Of a stretch of 40,095 nt of DNA, positions 37,720 to 40,095 are shown in pieces. The stretch comes from JBDSKH01 sp035556655 (GTDB lineage: Bacteria; Actinomycetota; Actinomycetes; Actinomycetales; Microbacteriaceae). The DNA lies in assembly GCA_035556655.1 (NCBI GenBank), contig DATMFW010000010.1, positions 1-40,095 of the forward strand. Reading direction: 5' to 3'. Positions within the stretch are counted from its first letter, which is position 1. Every line of letters starts with the position of its first letter. The position numbers and the translations under genes are program-made. Under the pieces are notes generated by a model that worked only from the letters and a program-made list of their open reading frames with translations, was not told the DNA's origin and did not search any database.

Positions 37720-38738
37720 GCGGGCACCTCCGTCATCGGCTGCTGCTGGGTGATGCAGTGGATGCCGCCGCCGCGATCGAAGAGGGGGCGCGCATCCACG
37801 GTGACGACCTCGCGACCGGGGTAGGCATCCGCCAGGATCTCGCGGGCGCGGGCGTCGGCGCGGTCCTCGCCGAATCCGCACGCGATCACGCCGCCGTTGA
37901 CGACGAAGTGGTTGACGTAGCTCCAGTCGACCAGTCCGTGCGCGTCGTGCGTGGTCTCGGGGCCGGGCAGCTCGATGATCTCGAAGCCCTCGCCCTCGAG
38001 CTGCGCGCGCAGGGACGCGGTGAGCGCGTGGTCGGGGTGGCTGGTGTCGTTCTGGGTGTGCAGCAGGATCCGCCCGGGCGACGGGAAGGTGGCGACGATG
38101 TCGACGTGCCCGCTGGTGCCGAAGTCCTCGTAGTCGCGGGCGAGTCCGCGGGGCAGCCAGACGTGGCGGGTGGTGCCGATGGTGCGGGCCAGCTCCGCCT
38201 CGACGCGCGCCTTGTCGGCGTACGGATTCCGGCGCGGGTCGAGCTGGACGGTGTCGGTGAGCAGCACGGTTCCATCGCCGTCGACGTGGATGCCGCCGCC
38301 CTCGTTGACGAGTACCGAGCTGATGAGTTCCGCCCCGGCGGCGCCGGCGACGATGCGCCCGTGCTGGGCCGCGAGGTCCCAGTCGGCCCAGTCGTGGGCG
38401 CCCCAGCCGTTGAAGATCCAGTCGACGGCGCCGAGCACGCCGGGCCGTTCGGGGTCGAGCACGAAGGTGGGGCCCGCGTCGCGCATCCAGAACTCATCGA
38501 CCGGAGCCTCGAGCTGGGCGATGTCGGAGCCGAGCATGTCGCGGGCGCGGCCGCCTTCGCTCGGGTCGACGACCATGGTCACCGGTTCGAACGCGGCGAC
38601 GGCGCGGGCGACCTCGGTCCAGGCGGCGTAGCATTCGGCACGCTCGGAATCGGTGTCGCCCAGGGTCTCGCCGGCGACGGGGAACGTCATCCAGGTCCGT
38701 TCGTGCGGGGCCGTCTCCGACGGCATCCTCCAGGCCAC
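37716..38738 (-). CDS. aguA: Agmatine deiminase
   Basis: 340 residues of the agmatine deiminase/PPAD family. It converts agmatine to N-carbamoylputrescine and ammonia. Landmarks are DEFWMRDAGPTFV, NEGGGIHVDGDG, TSGHVDIVATF and the nucleophile Cys328 in GGGIHCITQQQP. First gene of a two-gene operon with the amidase. ATG 38738. The classical partner AguB (nitrilase fold) is not nearby. A TetR-type operator (38752-38771) lies 13 bp upstream and a tetR gene is divergent. Confidence 0.94.
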   Translation of the reverse strand: MAWRMPSETAPHERTWMTFPVAGETLGDTDSERAECYAAWTEVARAVAAFEPVTMVVDPSEGGRARDMLGSDIAQLEAPVDEFWMRDAGPTFVLDPERPGVLGAVDWIFNGWGAHDWADWDLAAQHGRIVAGAAGAELISSVLVNEGGGIHVDGDGTVLLTDTVQLDPRRNPYADKARVEAELARTIGTTRHVWLPRGLARDYEDFGTSGHVDIVATFPSPGRILLHTQNDTSHPDHALTASLRAQLEGEGFEIIELPGPETTHDAHGLVDWSYVNHFVVNGGVIACGFGEDRADARAREILADAYPGREVVTVDARPLFDRGGGIHCITQQQPMTEVPA

Positions 38739-38751
38739 GGTGCCTCCTCGC

Positions 38752-38771
38752 TATTGATCGAGTGATCAATA
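38752..38771. promoter_or_regulatory. TetR-type operator
   Basis: Perfect inverted repeat TATTGATC (38752-38759) and GATCAATA (38764-38771) around GAGT, in the 62-bp gap between divergent aguA and tetR. It is positioned to repress both. Confidence 0.75.
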
Positions 38772-38800
38772 AGCGCGAGACTAGCCACGGGAGGCCCACG

Positions 38801-39355
38801 GTGTCAACGAGATTGTCCGCCGCCGAGCGGCGCGCCGCCATCGCCGGAGCCGCGCGCGACATCGCGCTCGACGACGGACTCGGGGCCATCACCATGCGGG
38901 CCGTCGGGGCGCGGGCGGGCATCGCCCCCGGCCTGGTGCTGCACTACGAGGCCGGCATGGACGAGGTGGTCGCCGCCGCCTTCGCCGGCATCGTGCGCGC
39001 CGAACTCGACGAGGTGCGCGGCCTCGAACTGGCCCCCCTGCTGGACACCCTGCTCGACGGATCGCGGTCGGTCGTGACCCTGATCTGGGTGCAGGCCTGG
39101 GCGCTGGCGCCGGGTAACCCCGCGCTCGCGGAGCGCGTGCGCGAGGAGATGGACGCCTGGCACGGGATGCTGCGCGCCGCGGTCGAGCAGCATGGCGCTG
39201 CCGAACCGGATGCCGTGGCCGCGCAGATCCTCGGCATGATCGACGGCCTCAACGCCCACGCCCTGGTGCGGTGGGGTTCGGAACGGGAGCGCCGCGCCCT
39301 CATGGGGCGCGCCGTCGAGGGGATGCTGGGGCTCGCGCCGGGCTCGCTCGCGTAA
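38801..39355 (+). CDS. TetR-family regulator
   Basis: 184 residues. The N-terminal helix-turn-helix is in AARDIALDDGLGAITMRAVGARAGIAPGLVLHYE (about 18-51), followed by an all-helical ligand domain of BetI-like appearance (HYEAGMDEVVAAAFAGIV). The GTG at 38801 has GGGAGG 6 bases upstream. The in-frame ATG at 38762 lies inside the operator and would add 13 residues. Regulation of aguA-amidase by agmatine or a polyamine is inferred from the divergent layout. Confidence 0.9.
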   Translation: MSTRLSAAERRAAIAGAARDIALDDGLGAITMRAVGARAGIAPGLVLHYEAGMDEVVAAAFAGIVRAELDEVRGLELAPLLDTLLDGSRSVVTLIWVQAWALAPGNPALAERVREEMDAWHGMLRAAVEQHGAAEPDAVAAQILGMIDGLNAHALVRWGSERERRALMGRAVEGMLGLAPGSLA

Positions 39356-39370
39356 CCCCGGCTGTGGTGG

Positions 39371-39399
39371 ACAGAGAACCGCGATATGCGGTTCTCTGT
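39371..39399. terminator. Bidirectional terminator hairpin
   Basis: Perfect 12-bp stem ACAGAGAACCGC (39371-39382) with GCGGTTCTCTGT (39388-39399), loop GATAT, between convergent genes ending at 39355 and 39416. There is no long T-tract on either side. Confidence 0.75.
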
Positions 39400-39415
39400 A
39401 CGGCTCAGCCGCGCG

Positions 39416-39754
39416 TCAACTCAGCAACTCGACCAGCAGCGTGCCCGCCCCGCCGAGCATCAGCAGCACCACCCCGGCACGCACGCACAGCGACTTCTGC
39501 CGGTCGGATACCGCCAGCGGAAACCCCAGCACCGGACAGCCCGCCCACGCCAGCGCCGCGATGCCGACGCTGAGGGCGGCGGCGCACGTCCACCAGAGGA
39601 TCGCCGCGGGTGTCGCGAGTTCCAGGGGCGACCATCCCGCCACCCGGGCCCCGGCGACCGAGATCGCCACGGCGAGAATCGCCGCAGCGAACCAGGTCGT
39701 GCCCGTGCGGTCGATGCGCCGCACCTCGTCTGCCGCCGATTCGATCCTCGCCAT
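39416..39754 (-). CDS. Small integral membrane protein
   Basis: 112 residues with three predicted transmembrane helices: WFAAAILAVAISVAGARVAGW, ATPAAILWWTCAAALSVGIAALAWAG and VRAGVVLLMLGGAGTLLVELL. The N-terminus is charged (MARIESAADEVRRIDR). The function is unknown. The ATG at 39754 has GGAGGGTGAG directly upstream and lies 1 bp after the stop of the PncC/CinA gene, so the two are an operon. Confidence 0.78.
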   Translation of the reverse strand: MARIESAADEVRRIDRTGTTWFAAAILAVAISVAGARVAGWSPLELATPAAILWWTCAAALSVGIAALAWAGCPVLGFPLAVSDRQKSLCVRAGVVLLMLGGAGTLLVELLS

Positions 39755-39755
39755 C

Positions 39756-40095
39756 TCACCCTCCGCGGTGCAGATCCATCGCCACCCCTTGCAGGTGCCG
39801 CAGCGCATGCAGGGTCGAGAGCCGCACCACCTCGGCCGGCTCACCGTCGAACGTGTGCTCGAACATCCGGGTGCGTCGCCGGGTCGCCGCGCAGATGAAC
39901 ACCGTGCCCGCGGGCCGGTCCTCCTCCGGGTCGGGACCTCCGACTCCCGTGACTCCGACGGCCAGGTCGGCACCCGTGAGTTCGAGCGCCCCGAGCGCGA
40001 GCTGCTCGGCGCACTCCGCAGAGATGATGCGTTCGGCCTCCACCCCCAGCACGAGCCGCTTGGTGCGGGTGGCGTAGGCGACGACGCTTCCGAGG
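39756..40095 (-). CDS. pncC: PncC/CinA-family nicotinamide-nucleotide amidase, 5' end missing
   Basis: The open frame runs off the window end, so the N-terminus is missing. About 112 residues remain. They match the CinA C-terminal amidase domain: GSVVAYATRTKRLVLGV, AEQLALGALELTGADLAVGVTGVGGPDPEEDRPAGTVF and a C-terminal helix. PncC deamidates nicotinamide mononucleotide to nicotinic acid mononucleotide in NAD salvage. In actinobacteria this short form is a usual neighbour of recA and pgsA, which would lie outside this window. Confidence 0.88.
   Translation of the reverse strand, partial: LGSVVAYATRTKRLVLGVEAERIISAECAEQLALGALELTGADLAVGVTGVGGPDPEEDRPAGTVFICAATRRRTRMFEHTFDGEPAEVVRLSTLHALRHLQGVAMDLHRGG

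Noticed and set aside
1..40095. CRISPR arrays, prophage genes, transposases, rRNA
   Set aside because: None seen on reading both strands: no regularly spaced repeats, no integrase, transposase or capsid-like proteins.

Overview
The window reads as chromosome of a high-GC actinobacterium, most likely Microbacteriaceae (Microbacterium or a close relative). The signs are very GC-rich third codon positions, frequent GTG starts, ATGA/GTGA gene overlaps, likely leaderless promoters, an OhrR-type MarR regulator, HelR with a rifamycin-associated element, and a tandem pair of the roughly 100-residue MG-x-L-x-YG proteins I know from this family. No phage, IS element, CRISPR array or rRNA was seen. The first gene (positions 1-249) and the last (39756-40095, minus strand) are cut by the window ends.

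Layout. (1) 221-4637: a compact module around an ECF41/SigJ-type sigma factor, with an OhrR-like MarR regulator, an alpha/beta hydrolase, a small acetyltransferase and two paralogous NAD(P)-binding epimerase-like proteins. Three transcription units in it carry the same promoter pattern, GTCACA-N16-(T/G)GTC. The module lies between two perfect 33-bp direct repeats that sit in the stop-codon regions of neighbouring genes, which suggests it is an inserted cassette. (2) 4606-9301: lipid kinase, then a serine-translation cluster (serS, HAD phosphatase, tRNA-Ser(UGA), LCP cell-wall ligase, tRNA-Ser(GCU)). (3) 9315-12716: small glyoxalase-fold proteins and two HxlR regulators with palindromic operators. 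(4) 12713-25108: L-arabinose catabolism (araA, a non-classical ribulokinase, araD) divergent from a galactofuranose-type ABC importer operon with two complete ATPase genes, two permeases and a LacI regulator, with a second LacI facing it. The divergent region has three LacI-type operators. (5) 25189-27648: a hydrolase and several small uncharacterised proteins. (6) 27751-31072: RAE-helR, translationally coupled to an M20 peptidase. (7) 31076-34440: ketoglutarate-semialdehyde dehydrogenase, IclR regulator and kdgD, the end of a sugar-acid route to 2-oxoglutarate. (8) 34437-40095: Dps, an AraC-type regulator, a VOC protein, a structured intergenic element, an amidase/agmatine deiminase pair with a TetR regulator, a membrane protein and a PncC/CinA amidase.

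Functional themes are sugar uptake and catabolism (arabinose and sugar acids) and stress or drug response (ECF41, OhrR, HelR, Dps). The most unusual points are the repeat-bounded ECF41 regulon, the RAE-helR-M20 operon, the duplicated ATPase in the sugar importer and a 114-nt potential structured RNA or miniature element at 35909-36022.
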